Source of the DNA: Mesorhizobium sp. 113-3-3
Lineage (GTDB): Bacteria > Pseudomonadota > Alphaproteobacteria > Rhizobiales > Rhizobiaceae
DNA: 64,000 nucleotides
Direction: 5' to 3'
Assembly (NCBI RefSeq): GCF_016756495.1
Contig: NZ_AP023243.1
Coordinates: forward strand, 2,732,501-2,796,500
In this document: one piece after another, positions 16,606 to 24,547 of the stretch
Layout of the letters: each line of letters starts with the position of its first letter
Position numbering within the stretch: the stretch's first letter is position 1
Notes under the pieces: model-generated
The model's database searches: none
The model's input: the letters and a program-made list of their open reading frames with translations, nothing else
What the model was told of the DNA's origin: nothing
Translations under genes and position numbers: made by a program

Positions 16606-17715
16606 GCCGATGGCGCCGCCGATGAAGAAGATGCCGACGAACAGGCCGTTGAGGCGGCGGCGCGCCTGGGGCTGAAGCAGATTGACGGCGCGGCGGCCGA
16701 GCGTCTGGTCGCCTGTGACGCCGATGTCGAGCAGCACGGCGCTGACGCCCATCAGCACGAGCGGCTGCCATGACGCGCCGGGCTGAGAGGCGCCGGCCCA
16801 GGCGGCGAGCGCCATCGCGCCGATCAGCACGAGATGGCAGGCGATGGTGGCGGATCGCGTCCAGCCATGGTCGCCGGCGCGGCCGAACAGCGGCGTGACC
16901 ACGGCGCCGCCGGCGCCGACGAGCGCGAAGAGTGCAATGCCGCGCTGGCCAAGGCCGAAGGGCGGCTGTGCGAGACGCAAGGCCACCGCCGTCCAGAACA
17001 GGCTGAACGCCGCCATCACCAGCGCCGCCGTCAGCGCGCGCCGCCGCAGCACCGGCTCGTCGCGCAGCAGACCGAACAGCGAGGCAATCAGCGCGCCATA
17101 GGTGGATTTCGCCTGCGGGCGGCGCTGCGGCAAGGTGAAGGCGAGCACGCCGGCGAGCAGGACGAGCGCGGCGGCGCTGAGGCCGTAGAAGGCGCGCCAG
17201 CCCCAGGCGTCGGCGATCAGGCTGGCCAGCGGCCGCGCCAGCAGGATGCCGATCATAAGGCCGCTCATGACATCGCCGATGACGCGGCCGGCCTCGCCGG
17301 GCGGCGCCATCGAGGCGGCGATCGGCACCAGGATCTGGATCGCCGAACAGGCGGCGCCGAGGACGAACAGCACGATCAGCAGCGAAGCGGTGGTGGGCGC
17401 GAAGGCGGCGACGCCGGCCGCAAGGGCCGCCGTCAGGAGCATGCGCAGGATCAGGGCGCGGTTCTCGGCAAGGTCCGCCATCGGCACCAGGAAGAACAGG
17501 CCGGCAGCATAGCCGAGCAGCGTGGCCATGGCGACGAGGCCGACGCTGGCGGCGCCGGCGCCGAGCGACGGCCCGATCAGGCCGACCAGCGTCTGCGGCG
17601 CGAACAGATTGGTGACGATGATGCCGGTGGAGGCGGCGAAGAGCAGCGTCTGCGGGCCGGTGATGGTGCCGGCGGGCAGCCGCTCGCACAGCTGGCCATG
17701 ATTGGTGTCAGGCAT
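16492..17715 (-). CDS. MFS transporter (putative drug/metabolite efflux)
   Basis: 407 residues from the ATG at 17715, chosen because GAGG lies six bases upstream; an ATG at 17736 is possible. Twelve hydrophobic segments are visible with MFS-type loops ('GPSLGAGAASVGLVAMATLLG', 'LADLAENR'-like). Such proteins export small molecules by proton antiport at the inner membrane; the substrate is unknown. It is divergent from a LysR gene across 97 bases, which suggests LysR control. The 3' end overlaps the convergent DUF2235 gene by 114 bases. Confidence 0.86.
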   Translation of the reverse strand: MPDTNHGQLCERLPAGTITGPQTLLFAASTGIIVTNLFAPQTLVGLIGPSLGAGAASVGLVAMATLLGYAAGLFFLVPMADLAENRALILRMLLTAALAAGVAAFAPTTASLLIVLFVLGAACSAIQILVPIAASMAPPGEAGRVIGDVMSGLMIGILLARPLASLIADAWGWRAFYGLSAAALVLLAGVLAFTLPQRRPQAKSTYGALIASLFGLLRDEPVLRRRALTAALVMAAFSLFWTAVALRLAQPPFGLGQRGIALFALVGAGGAVVTPLFGRAGDHGWTRSATIACHLVLIGAMALAAWAGASQPGASWQPLVLMGVSAVLLDIGVTGDQTLGRRAVNLLQPQARRRLNGLFVGIFFIGGAIGSLLAGVAWSWGGWTCVCTISGAFGLVALLVDWIGGRN

Positions 17716-17762
17716 GGAGTCCTCAAGAAGCTGCATACTGTGAGAGGACTTTATGCTGAAGC

Positions 17763-17795
17763 ATTATCATGCTACAATTCAATCAATTCGATAAT
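17763..17795. promoter_or_regulatory. Inverted repeat in the MFS/LysR divergent promoter region
   Basis: ATTATC at 17763-17768 and GATAAT at 17790-17795 form an inverted repeat in an AT-rich stretch between the divergent MFS and LysR genes. The position fits a LysR-type binding site that controls both genes, but the spacing is wider than a minimal T-N11-A box and the assignment is inferred. Confidence 0.4.
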
Positions 17796-17812
17796 GATTA
17801 TGCGAGATGTGC

Positions 17813-18721
17813 ATGAACATCCATGACCTCGAAGCCTTCATCGCCGTGGTGGAAACCGGTTCGATCGTCGGCGCCTCGGCCAGGCTCAACCTGACGCAGC
17901 CGGGCGTCACGCGCCGCATCCAGAATTTGGAGGACGGGCTGGCGACCGCACTGCTCGACCGTCAGTCGAAGCCGCTGAAGCCGACGGCGTCCGGGCGCGA
18001 GGCCTACGAGCACGGCAGGCGGGTGCTGCGCTCGCTGGAAGATTTGAAGGCCGGCGTCTCGCCGCAAGGCGAGGTCAAGGGCGAGTTCCGCCTGGGCATC
18101 ATGCCCTATCTCTCCGACGCGGCTCTTGCGCTGCCGCTCGACAGCCTGCGCGCCGCCTTTCCGCGGCTGACGCTGCGCATCAGTTCGGGCTGGTCGCCAA
18201 GGCTGGTGGAGCAAGTGGCGCGCAGCGAGCTCGACGCGGTGGCGGTGTGCCTCGCCGAAGGCTTGTCGCCACCGGACGAGCTGGTCTGCGACGATCTCGG
18301 CGCGCAGTCGGTGCTGCTGGTCGCGTCGCCCGGCCTCGGCGTGCCGAAGCCGGGGAAGCTCGCCGACCTGTCGCGCTTTGCCTGGGTGATGAACGAAAAC
18401 GGCTGCGGCTTTCGCGCCTTCATCCGCCAGAGTTTCGAGGCGGCAAGGCTGCCGTTCCAGGTCGGGGTGGAGGCGCTCAGCGTCGACCTCAGAATGTCAT
18501 TGGTGGCGCGCGGCCACGGCATCGGCATCGTCACGCCCGGCGCCTTCGCTGACAGCCGCTGGCGCGACAAGGTGGAGGTCATCGACTGTCCCGACTTCAA
18601 GCCGCAAGTGCGCGCCTGGCTGCTGCACCGCCCGCCGGCGGGACGGCTGACCCGTCCGATCGCGCTGTTTCGAGACGCGCTGATCGACGGGCTGAAGGTG
18701 CCGATGCCGCTGGTGTCGTGA
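17813..18721 (+). CDS. LysR-family transcriptional regulator
   Basis: 302 residues. The ATG at 17813 is preferred over 17807 because GAG lies six bases upstream. An N-terminal winged helix-turn-helix ('DLEAFIAVVETGSIVGASARLNLTQPGVTRRIQNLE') precedes a type 2 periplasmic-binding-like effector domain from about residue 90. It is transcribed divergently from the MFS gene and is the likely local activator or repressor of that exporter. The inducer cannot be read from sequence. Confidence 0.92.
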   Translation: MNIHDLEAFIAVVETGSIVGASARLNLTQPGVTRRIQNLEDGLATALLDRQSKPLKPTASGREAYEHGRRVLRSLEDLKAGVSPQGEVKGEFRLGIMPYLSDAALALPLDSLRAAFPRLTLRISSGWSPRLVEQVARSELDAVAVCLAEGLSPPDELVCDDLGAQSVLLVASPGLGVPKPGKLADLSRFAWVMNENGCGFRAFIRQSFEAARLPFQVGVEALSVDLRMSLVARGHGIGIVTPGAFADSRWRDKVEVIDCPDFKPQVRAWLLHRPPAGRLTRPIALFRDALIDGLKVPMPLVS

Positions 18722-18864
18722 GTTGGGCGGTGAATTGCATTGCCGCCTGAACAGCGCTCCCCAAGGCAGTGGCGCACGGAGACGACGCCCGATGCCGTTG
18801 TGCCGAGGTTCGTCCGCTTCATGGATCAACTCGGATGGGTTGCTCAGCCGGTGCGGCAGTCGCG

Positions 18865-19485
18865 CTAGTCCCGTCCTGCCTCCAACGCCTCGCAAAGCGC
18901 TTCCAGCTCGGCATCAGCAATCCCGGCGATCTCGGCGTCGGCCGGGTAGCTGCCGTCCGCAACCTCCCTGCGGAAGCTCGACAGCGCCTCGACGCGGGCG
19001 TCGCGGACGGCCTTGTGCAAGGCGGCAAGATTGCCCCAGGCGCGGGCATGGCGGGCAGGCGGGCGCTTTCGCCACAAATGTCGGACGTGGCCAGGAACAT
19101 CACATCCGCCGCCGGGCCTGAGCCGAGCGACACTGTGACCAGCCCGGAGCGGCAGTTGATCTCGGCCATCACCTCGGCTGCGATGATCTCGCATTCGACG
19201 GCGAAGGCGCCGGCATCTTCAAACCAGCGGAAGCGGTCCCAGAGTTCGAGCGCTTCGGTAGCGGTTTTGCCGACGGCCCTGATGCCGCCGACCCAGGTCG
19301 ATTTGCGCGGCACGAAGCCGAGATGACCCATCACCGGGATCTGCTCGTCGGCGAGCATGCGCGACGTGTCATGGCCGCGCCCGGTGATGACGGCGTCGGC
19401 GCCCGTCGTGATCGCCGTGAAGGCGGTGCGCAGGATTTCGTCCGAGGTCACCGCGTCGGCGAAGCCTAGCGCGTGGTGCCGGCTG
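18865..19485 (-). pseudogene. Remnant of PanB-like ketopantoate hydroxymethyltransferase (5' deleted, frameshifted)
   Basis: The minus strand encodes PanB signatures: 'ADAVTSDEILRTAFTAITTG', 'IPVMGHLGFVP', 'FEDAGAFAVECE' and 'VSLGSGPAADV'. At about 19045-19060 the reading frame changes: the family-like continuation 'RHARAWGNLAALHKAV' lies in another frame and runs to a TAG at 18865. About 90 N-terminal residues that should precede 'ADAV' are absent, because the sequence above about 19480 belongs to the oppositely oriented AraC fragment. It is most likely non-functional. PanB makes ketopantoate for coenzyme A; a working copy should exist elsewhere. Confidence 0.8.
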
Positions 19486-19765
19486 GGCGGCGTCCGACCT
19501 TGCGGAGGTCACCGGCCTCGGCGCCTCGCAGGTGCGGCGGCTGTTCCAGAAACATCTGCGCACCAGCCCGCACCAATGGCTGATGCGCGAGCGGCTGATG
19601 CAGGCACAATCGCTGCTGGTGCAAGGCGACCAGCCGCTGGCCGAGGTCGCCGAAGCCTGTGGCTTCTGCGACGTCTACCATTTCGGCCGCGAGTTCAAAC
19701 GCTCGGTGAGGATATCACCGGCAGCCTGGCGGCGCAGCGAGTTGAGTGCCGCCCCGGGGCGGTAG
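19484..19765 (+). pseudogene. C-terminal fragment of an AraC-family regulator
   Basis: The frame reads 'DLAEVTGLGASQVRRLFQKH', 'MRERLMQAQSLL' and 'PLAEVAEACGFCDVYHFGREF', which is a complete double helix-turn-helix of an AraC DNA-binding domain ending at 19765. The N-terminal effector domain is missing: upstream of about 19480 the DNA becomes the PanB-like remnant on the opposite strand. A GTG at 19532 could start a stub, but the first helix would be lost, so this is scored as a remnant. Confidence 0.75.
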
Positions 19766-19917
19766 CTTGGGTGAGTCTTTTCAGGTGCTTGGGTGTGTGT
19801 GCTCAGGTTTTGAGTCGGCGGGGTCGCTTCCGATTGCCAGCGGCGCCGACTCTGGAGAAAAGTCATCAGCGAACTCTATTCCGGCTCGCCCTTGAGAATC
19901 CCTCTGCCTTGGGCAAC

Positions 19918-20646
19918 ATGACGAACATGAACAAGCCGATTTCCACCAACCCACCGCGCAAGGCGCCGATGGCGCTGACCGAGGCGCTGGTGGCGCGGAC
20001 CATGCGGGTGGTCGAGGATGCCGGGCCGACGCCGGGCATGGTCTACATGACTGACGCCGACTATGCGCGCTTTCGCGACGAGATCCTGGCCTCTGCACCG
20101 CCCGGGCCGCTGAAATTGTTCGCCTATGGCTCGCTGCTGTGGAAGCCGGCGGGCGAGGTGCGGGGCGGCGAGCGGGCGGTGGCGCGGGGCTGGCACCGGT
20201 CGTTCTGCTTCACGGTGCAGCGTTTTCGTGGCACGCTCGAGCAGCCCGGCCTGATGATGGCGCTCGACCGTGGCGGCCAGTGCCGGGGCATGGTGTTCGA
20301 GATCGCCGAGCCGGTTGCCGCCAATCTGGAGGCGCTGCTGCGCCGCGAGATGACCATCCTGCCCGCCGTCAACGTGCCGCGCTGGCTGCGGGTCAGCACC
20401 GAAAGCGGGGAGGGTCGGGCGCTCGGCTTCGTCGTCGATCCGGCCAATCCGCGCTATGCCGGCAAGCTGGACAAGAAGGCGGTCGCCGCGACGTTGGCCA
20501 GAGCCGTCGGCCACTGGGGCTCGGGCGCGCAATATCTGTTCGAGACGATCCGCCACCTCGACGCCTGCGGCATACGGGACCGCAATCTGTGGCAGCTGCA
20601 GGAACTGGTGGCGCGGGAGATCGGGGGCGCCCATTCGGCCCTCTAG
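19918..20646 (+). CDS. ChaC-like gamma-glutamylcyclotransferase
   Basis: 242 residues from the ATG at 19918 (19927 is an alternative; the ribosome-binding site is weak). The hallmark 'FAYGSLLWKP' substrate loop lies near residue 66, followed by 'RGWHRSFCF' and 'LLRREMTILPAVNVPRWL', typical of ChaC enzymes, which cleave glutathione or gamma-glutamyl peptides to 5-oxoproline in the cytosol. The roughly 50-residue N-terminal extension is poorly conserved, so the true start could be later. It stands alone, followed by a palindromic repeat. Confidence 0.85.
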   Translation: MTNMNKPISTNPPRKAPMALTEALVARTMRVVEDAGPTPGMVYMTDADYARFRDEILASAPPGPLKLFAYGSLLWKPAGEVRGGERAVARGWHRSFCFTVQRFRGTLEQPGLMMALDRGGQCRGMVFEIAEPVAANLEALLRREMTILPAVNVPRWLRVSTESGEGRALGFVVDPANPRYAGKLDKKAVAATLARAVGHWGSGAQYLFETIRHLDACGIRDRNLWQLQELVAREIGGAHSAL

Positions 20647-20724
20647 CTGTTCTGCGAGGACGTTTTGACCAGTCGCCTGCGCTGACGGATCGTCTGTCTT
20701 CGCGATTGGCGGAAACATCCACGG

Positions 20725-20910
20725 CTTCGTCATCCACGGGCGGAGCAAGGAGCGAAGCGATGCGGCGCAGACCCGAGGATCCATGCCGGGACTCCTGAGC
20801 CTCGCCACGGTGCAGAATTCTGCTCCGCTGCACACTTCGATAGACGTCACGGAATGGATCAGGGTCTCCGCGACGGAGCTTCGCTCCTGCTTCGCCCAGG
20901 GATGACGAAG
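20725..20910. repeat. Palindromic intergenic repeat with about 32-bp terminal inverted repeats
   Basis: The 320-base gap 20647-20966 holds an element bounded by near-perfect inverted ends: 20725-20757 begins CTTCGTCATCC and 20879-20910 ends GGATGACGAAG, and the inner parts also match (GGAGCGAAG against CTTCGCTCC). The core contains 'GAGGATCCATGCCGGGACTCC', a kind of sequence common in rhizobial intergenic repeats. There is no open frame with protein character. It looks like a non-autonomous, MITE/RIME-like repeat, or it could form a long RNA hairpin between convergent genes. Confidence 0.65.
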
Positions 20911-20966
20911 TTGGGAAGGCCTCGGCTAATCCTCCATCCATCGGTCAAAATAACTGAGCCGGGGAA

Positions 20967-21830
20967 CTAGCCTTTCGTCAGCACCCCAAACACTGCCCGA
21001 ACCAGGAAATCCCGAAAGCTTTCCGGTGGCTTACCTGTAAGCGCGGTGAAATCGCTGGAGGTCGAGGCATAGCGACCCTCGGCGATCGAGGCGCACAGGC
21101 TGGAGAAGGCCTGTGGCCACGGCTCGTCGAGGCGCGCCGACGCCGAGGCCAGATAATCGCCGAGGGCGCAGGAGCGATAGTGCAGGGGCTGTGCCGTTGC
21201 CTCGCTATAACAGGCAGCGATCTCGTCGAAGCCCAGCGGCCGGTCCCCGGTGATGGTGTAGAGGGCGCGGGATGTGTCGGCCCCGGCCGCCGCCGCTGCA
21301 ACGGCCGCCGCAACATCGCCGCGCGATACCGGCGCAACCAGGCCCTGTCCGGCAGGCAGCGCGAGTTCGCCCGAGGCTGGTGCGAGCCAGGTGTCGAGGA
21401 TGAAATCGCTGTAGAGGCCGCAGCGCAGGATGGTCGAGGGCACGCCGCAGGCGGCCAGCCGGCGCTCGGCGTTCCGGTAGGCAGGCGCGTAGTAGAAGGG
21501 CGAGGTCTCGCCGATGTCGATGATGCTGGTGAAGGTGATGTGGTGGACACCGGCTGCGGCTGCCGCCGCTATGGCGTTGGCATGATGGCGCGTGACCGTA
21601 TCCGCCGCGCCATCGCTTGAAATCAGCACCAGCCTGTCGATGCCGGCGAAGGCTGCTTTCAGCGCCGAGGCATCCTCGTAGTCGCCGACGCGCAGCGCTG
21701 CTTCCCGGGGCAGGCGCTTTTGTGCGGCCTCAGGCTTGCGGACCAGCGCAGCGACTTCTTGGCCTGACGATACCAGCCTCGAGACGACGGCGCGCCCGAC
21801 ATGGCCGGTGGCTCCCGTGACGAGGATCAT
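20967..21830 (-). CDS. NmrA-like NAD(P)-binding oxidoreductase
   Basis: 287 residues from the ATG at 21830, which has GGAG about seven bases upstream. The N-terminus 'MILVTGATGHVGRAVVSRL' is the glycine-rich dinucleotide motif of atypical SDR/NmrA proteins, followed by 'LISSDGAAD' and 'RNAERRLAACGVPSTILRCG'. Related proteins act as quinone reductases or redox sensors. It is transcribed divergently from an ArsR gene with a shared 115-bp promoter region, so ArsR may control it. Confidence 0.88.
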   Translation of the reverse strand: MILVTGATGHVGRAVVSRLVSSGQEVAALVRKPEAAQKRLPREAALRVGDYEDASALKAAFAGIDRLVLISSDGAADTVTRHHANAIAAAAAAGVHHITFTSIIDIGETSPFYYAPAYRNAERRLAACGVPSTILRCGLYSDFILDTWLAPASGELALPAGQGLVAPVSRGDVAAAVAAAAAGADTSRALYTITGDRPLGFDEIAACYSEATAQPLHYRSCALGDYLASASARLDEPWPQAFSSLCASIAEGRYASTSSDFTALTGKPPESFRDFLVRAVFGVLTKG

Positions 21831-21883
21831 CAGCGTGCTCCATCTTCTGCCCAGTCGAGTCTTGCACCGGTTCAATCTTGCTC

Positions 21884-21912
21884 TTGACGAACATATATCC
21901 CTGTGGTTATAC
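21884..21912 (+). promoter_or_regulatory. Promoter of the ArsR-SRPBCC operon with overlapping repeat half-sites
   Basis: TTGACG at 21884-21889 and TTATAC at 21907-21912 are separated by 17 bp, a good sigma70 match. The motif GGTTAT occurs twice near the -10 region and start site (21905 and about 21930), and GGTT..AACC half-sites overlap the -10 box. This arrangement would suit autorepression by the ArsR product. Confidence 0.6.
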
Positions 21913-21945
21913 GTCAACCAATAGCCAACGGGTTATCGATCTGAC

Positions 21946-22269
21946 ATGCCAGACGCACATGACATGCTCTTCAGGACGCTCGCCGACCCGACCAGGCGGG
22001 CGATTTTCGAACGGCTGTGCCGCCAGGGCGAGCAGACGGTGGGGGCGCTGACGAGCCAGTCCGGCGTCTCGCAGCCGGCGGTGTCGAAGCATCTGGGCGT
22101 GCTCAAGCAGGCCGGGCTGGTGCGCGACCGCCATGAAGGTCGCCAGACGCACTACAGCGCGCAGCTTGGCGCGCTGGCGCCGCTGATGGACTGGACGCGT
22201 GATATGGCCGGGTTTTGGGAGGCTCGGTTCGATGATCTCGAGGATTTGCTCAAAAGGATGGACCAGTGA
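21946..22269 (+). CDS. ArsR/SmtB-family transcriptional regulator (metal-independent type)
   Basis: 107 residues: 'MLFRTLADPTRRAIFERL' and the recognition helix region 'SGVSQPAVSKHLGVLKQAGLV' define an ArsR winged helix. No metal-binding Cys/His cluster is evident; this subgroup is usually encoded just before an SRPBCC/AHSA1 gene. The stop codon overlaps the GTG start of the next gene (GTGA), indicating translational coupling. It probably represses its own operon and perhaps the divergent NmrA-like gene. Confidence 0.93.
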   Translation: MPDAHDMLFRTLADPTRRAIFERLCRQGEQTVGALTSQSGVSQPAVSKHLGVLKQAGLVRDRHEGRQTHYSAQLGALAPLMDWTRDMAGFWEARFDDLEDLLKRMDQ

Positions 22270-22697
22270 ACGATAGTGCCACTGAAAACCGCACTGTCGT
22301 CGTCGAGCGGCAGATTTCCCATCCGCCGGAAAAACTCTGGCGCGCGCTGACGCAACCGCATCTGATCGAGGAGTGGCTGATGAAGAACGATTTCAAGCCT
22401 GATGTCGGCCACCGCTTCAACATCAGCGCCGATTGGGGCGGCGTGCTCGACTGCGAGGTGCTGGCCGTCGAGCCGAACAAGACGCTGTCCTACACCTGGA
22501 ACCTCGCGCACCCGGACCCGGCCTTCGATCTCAGGAGCGTGGTGACCTTCACGCTCACCCCAACGCCAACCGGGACGCATCTGCGCATGGAACAATCCGG
22601 CTTCCGGCCCGATCAGCGGCGCGCCTATGGCGGCGCCAAGATGGGATGGCCGCAATTCTTCGAGAAGCTGGAAGAGCTTCTCGACCGGACGGATTAG
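22266..22697 (+). CDS. SRPBCC (AHSA1-like) domain protein
   Basis: 143 residues starting at a GTG within the upstream stop codon (4-nt overlap). 'VVVERQISHPPEKLWRALTQPHLIEEWLM' is the START/Bet v1-like opening strand and helix of AHSA1-type proteins, and 'GWPQFFEKLEELL' is the closing helix. The fold makes a hydrophobic pocket; in this operon context it probably binds a small ligand or acts on a toxic organic compound. The exact reaction is unknown. Confidence 0.92.
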   Translation: MNDSATENRTVVVERQISHPPEKLWRALTQPHLIEEWLMKNDFKPDVGHRFNISADWGGVLDCEVLAVEPNKTLSYTWNLAHPDPAFDLRSVVTFTLTPTPTGTHLRMEQSGFRPDQRRAYGGAKMGWPQFFEKLEELLDRTD

Positions 22698-22832
22698 ACT
22701 CTTTGTTTTGACGCAATTCCGGACGGAAAACCGTTTCACACTTTTCCTGGAATTGCTCTGGTCCGGCCGACCGAACCCAAATCCTGATTTCACCGGGCGG
22801 TTCACCGCCAGCAAAACCTATGGAGAAAGACG

Positions 22833-23225
22833 ATGAAGATCAAACTGACCAGCATCTATGTCGATGACCAGGAAAAGGCCCTGGCCTTCTACACCGGCGT
22901 GCTCGGCCTGACCAAGAAGGCCGATTTCAGCAACGGGCCGTTCCGCTGGCTGACCGTCGCCTCGCCGGACGAGCCCGAGGGCACCGAGCTGCAGCTGGCG
23001 CTCAACAGCCAGCCGGCCGCCAAGGCCTATCAGCAAGCGATGTTCGAGCAGGGTCAGCCGGCGGTGATGTTCTTCACCGACGACATCAAGGGCGATCATG
23101 AGCGCATCACGACGCGCGGCGGCACCTTCGCCATGGCGCCGACCGAGGTGACCGGCTCGACCATCGCCAAGCTGAACGACGGCTGCGGCAATCTCATCCA
23201 GATCACCGAGCTGGCGCGCTGGTAG
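22833..23225 (+). CDS. VOC (glyoxalase/bleomycin-resistance) family protein
   Basis: 130 residues. The first strand 'IYVDDQEKALAFYTGVLGL' and the closing 'NDGCGNLIQITEL' are typical VOC half-modules (beta-alpha-beta-beta-beta). GAAAGACG lies just upstream of the ATG. Members are metal-dependent isomerases, dioxygenases or drug-binding proteins; which applies here is unknown. It follows the SRPBCC gene by 135 bases and may belong to the same operon. Confidence 0.9.
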   Translation: MKIKLTSIYVDDQEKALAFYTGVLGLTKKADFSNGPFRWLTVASPDEPEGTELQLALNSQPAAKAYQQAMFEQGQPAVMFFTDDIKGDHERITTRGGTFAMAPTEVTGSTIAKLNDGCGNLIQITELARW

Positions 23226-23260
23226 CGCGCCCGGTTTCACGCGTTTCACGGGAGGTCATC

Positions 23261-23482
23261 TTGGACTGGAGCAAATGGATCAGGCAGGCGCATCGCTGGC
23301 TGTCGATCATCTTCACGGCGACCGTCGTCGCCAATTTCGTCACCATGGCGTTTGGACAGCCGCCCGCCTGGGTGGTTTACTCGCCGCTGCCGCCGCTCTT
23401 CCTTATGCTGTTCAGCGGCCTCTATATGTTCGTGCTGCCCTATGTCGCGGAAGGACGCAGCACGCAGCGGGCCAACGGATAG
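23261..23482 (+). CDS. Small two-helix membrane protein
   Basis: 73 residues, starting at TTG 23261 with a strong GGGAGG site upstream. Two hydrophobic segments ('WLSIIFTATVVANFVTMAF' and 'LPPLFLMLFSGLYMFVLPYV') flank a short 'GQPPAWVVYSPLP' turn, so it is probably an inner-membrane hairpin. The stop codon abuts the AGGAGG of the next gene, so it is part of the ArsR operon. The family is not recognised. Confidence 0.75.
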   Translation: MDWSKWIRQAHRWLSIIFTATVVANFVTMAFGQPPAWVVYSPLPPLFLMLFSGLYMFVLPYVAEGRSTQRANG

Positions 23483-23493
23483 GAGGAAAGCGC

Positions 23494-23922
23494 ATGGCCA
23501 AGTCGACATCCGCCAAGGCCGAGCCAAAACTGCTTTCCGGCGGCAACCCGCAGATCGCCAAGGGTTATGGCGATGCTCCCGTGCAGGCCTATATCGCGGC
23601 GATGCCGGGCTGGAAACGCGAGATGGGCGGGCGTCTCGACGCGCTCATCGAGCGCGCCGTGCCCGGTGTGCACAAGGCGGTCAAATGGAACTCGCCGCTC
23701 TATGGCATTGAAGGCGAGGGCTGGTTCCTCGGCATCCATTGCTTCACAGCGTATATCAAGGTTGCCTTCTTTCGCGGCCTGTTGCTGGATCCGGTGCCGC
23801 CGGGTGAATCCAAGAGCCAGGACACGCGCTACCTCGACATCCATGAGGACGACGCGTTCGACGAGGCGCAATTCAGCGCCTGGGTGAAGCAGGCCAGCCA
23901 ATTGCCTGGCGAGCGCATGTAA
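23494..23922 (+). CDS. DUF1801 (YdhG-like) domain protein
   Basis: 142 residues from the ATG at 23494 behind AGGAGGAAAG. 'VQAYIAAMPGWKREMGGRLDALIERAVPGVHKAVKWNSPLYGIEG' is the DUF1801 core, with the conserved KW-P-YG element, and 'VAFFRGLLLDPVP' follows. The family is small and cytoplasmic with no firm biochemical role; some members relate to iron or stress proteins. It lies directly upstream of a second DUF1801 gene. Confidence 0.88.
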   Translation: MAKSTSAKAEPKLLSGGNPQIAKGYGDAPVQAYIAAMPGWKREMGGRLDALIERAVPGVHKAVKWNSPLYGIEGEGWFLGIHCFTAYIKVAFFRGLLLDPVPPGESKSQDTRYLDIHEDDAFDEAQFSAWVKQASQLPGERM

Positions 23923-23956
23923 GCGCGCTATTGTTCAATTTTTTGAGGAGAACAGC

Positions 23957-24349
23957 ATGACCGGATCGCAGGAGAGCAAATCCCCCTCCGAACTGATCGA
24001 CGGCAGGATCGAGGAGCTCGGCGACTGGCGCGGCGAGATGCTGGCCCGGCTGCGCGCGCTCATCCATCAGGCCGATCCCGATGTGGTCGAAACGTGGAAA
24101 TGGCGCGGCGTGCCGGTGTGGGAGCATGACGGCATGATCTGCACCGGCGAGACCTACAAGAGCGTCGTCAAGCTGACATTCGCCAAGGGCGCGGCGCTGC
24201 CCGATCCGGCGGGGTTGTTCAACTCGAGCCTTGAAGGGAATACGCGGCGGGCTATTGATTTTCAGAAGGGGGAAGAGGTCAACGAGGATGCGCTGAAGGC
24301 GCTGGTGCGGGCCGCGGTGGCTTTGAACAAGTCGAAGGGTCGCAAGTAA
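23957..24349 (+). CDS. DUF1801 domain protein (second copy)
   Basis: 130 residues with GAGGAG upstream. 'ELGDWRGEMLARLRALIHQADPDVVETWKWRGVPVWEHDGMICTG' and 'SVVKLTFAKGA' match DUF1801, with WKW-G-PVW in place of the KW-P-YG of the neighbour. Two divergent family members in tandem suggest an old duplication or complementary roles. It is the last gene of the ArsR operon. Confidence 0.87.
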   Translation: MTGSQESKSPSELIDGRIEELGDWRGEMLARLRALIHQADPDVVETWKWRGVPVWEHDGMICTGETYKSVVKLTFAKGAALPDPAGLFNSSLEGNTRRAIDFQKGEEVNEDALKALVRAAVALNKSKGRK

Positions 24350-24547
24350 TGCTGCCCGCAGGCAGGCGAGGGGCAGCGCCGACGCCAGAAGATTGCCAAT
24401 GACTTTGACACTGCCTGGCAGCAGCCAAGAATGGCTCGCTGTCTGCACCCCGCGAAACCATCCGTGTTTACGATCTGGGAAGCTTGATGGTGCTAGACAT
24501 CTGGGAATGATGGCTGGCCTCGTTGGCCGGCCCCGGATGGATTTGCC

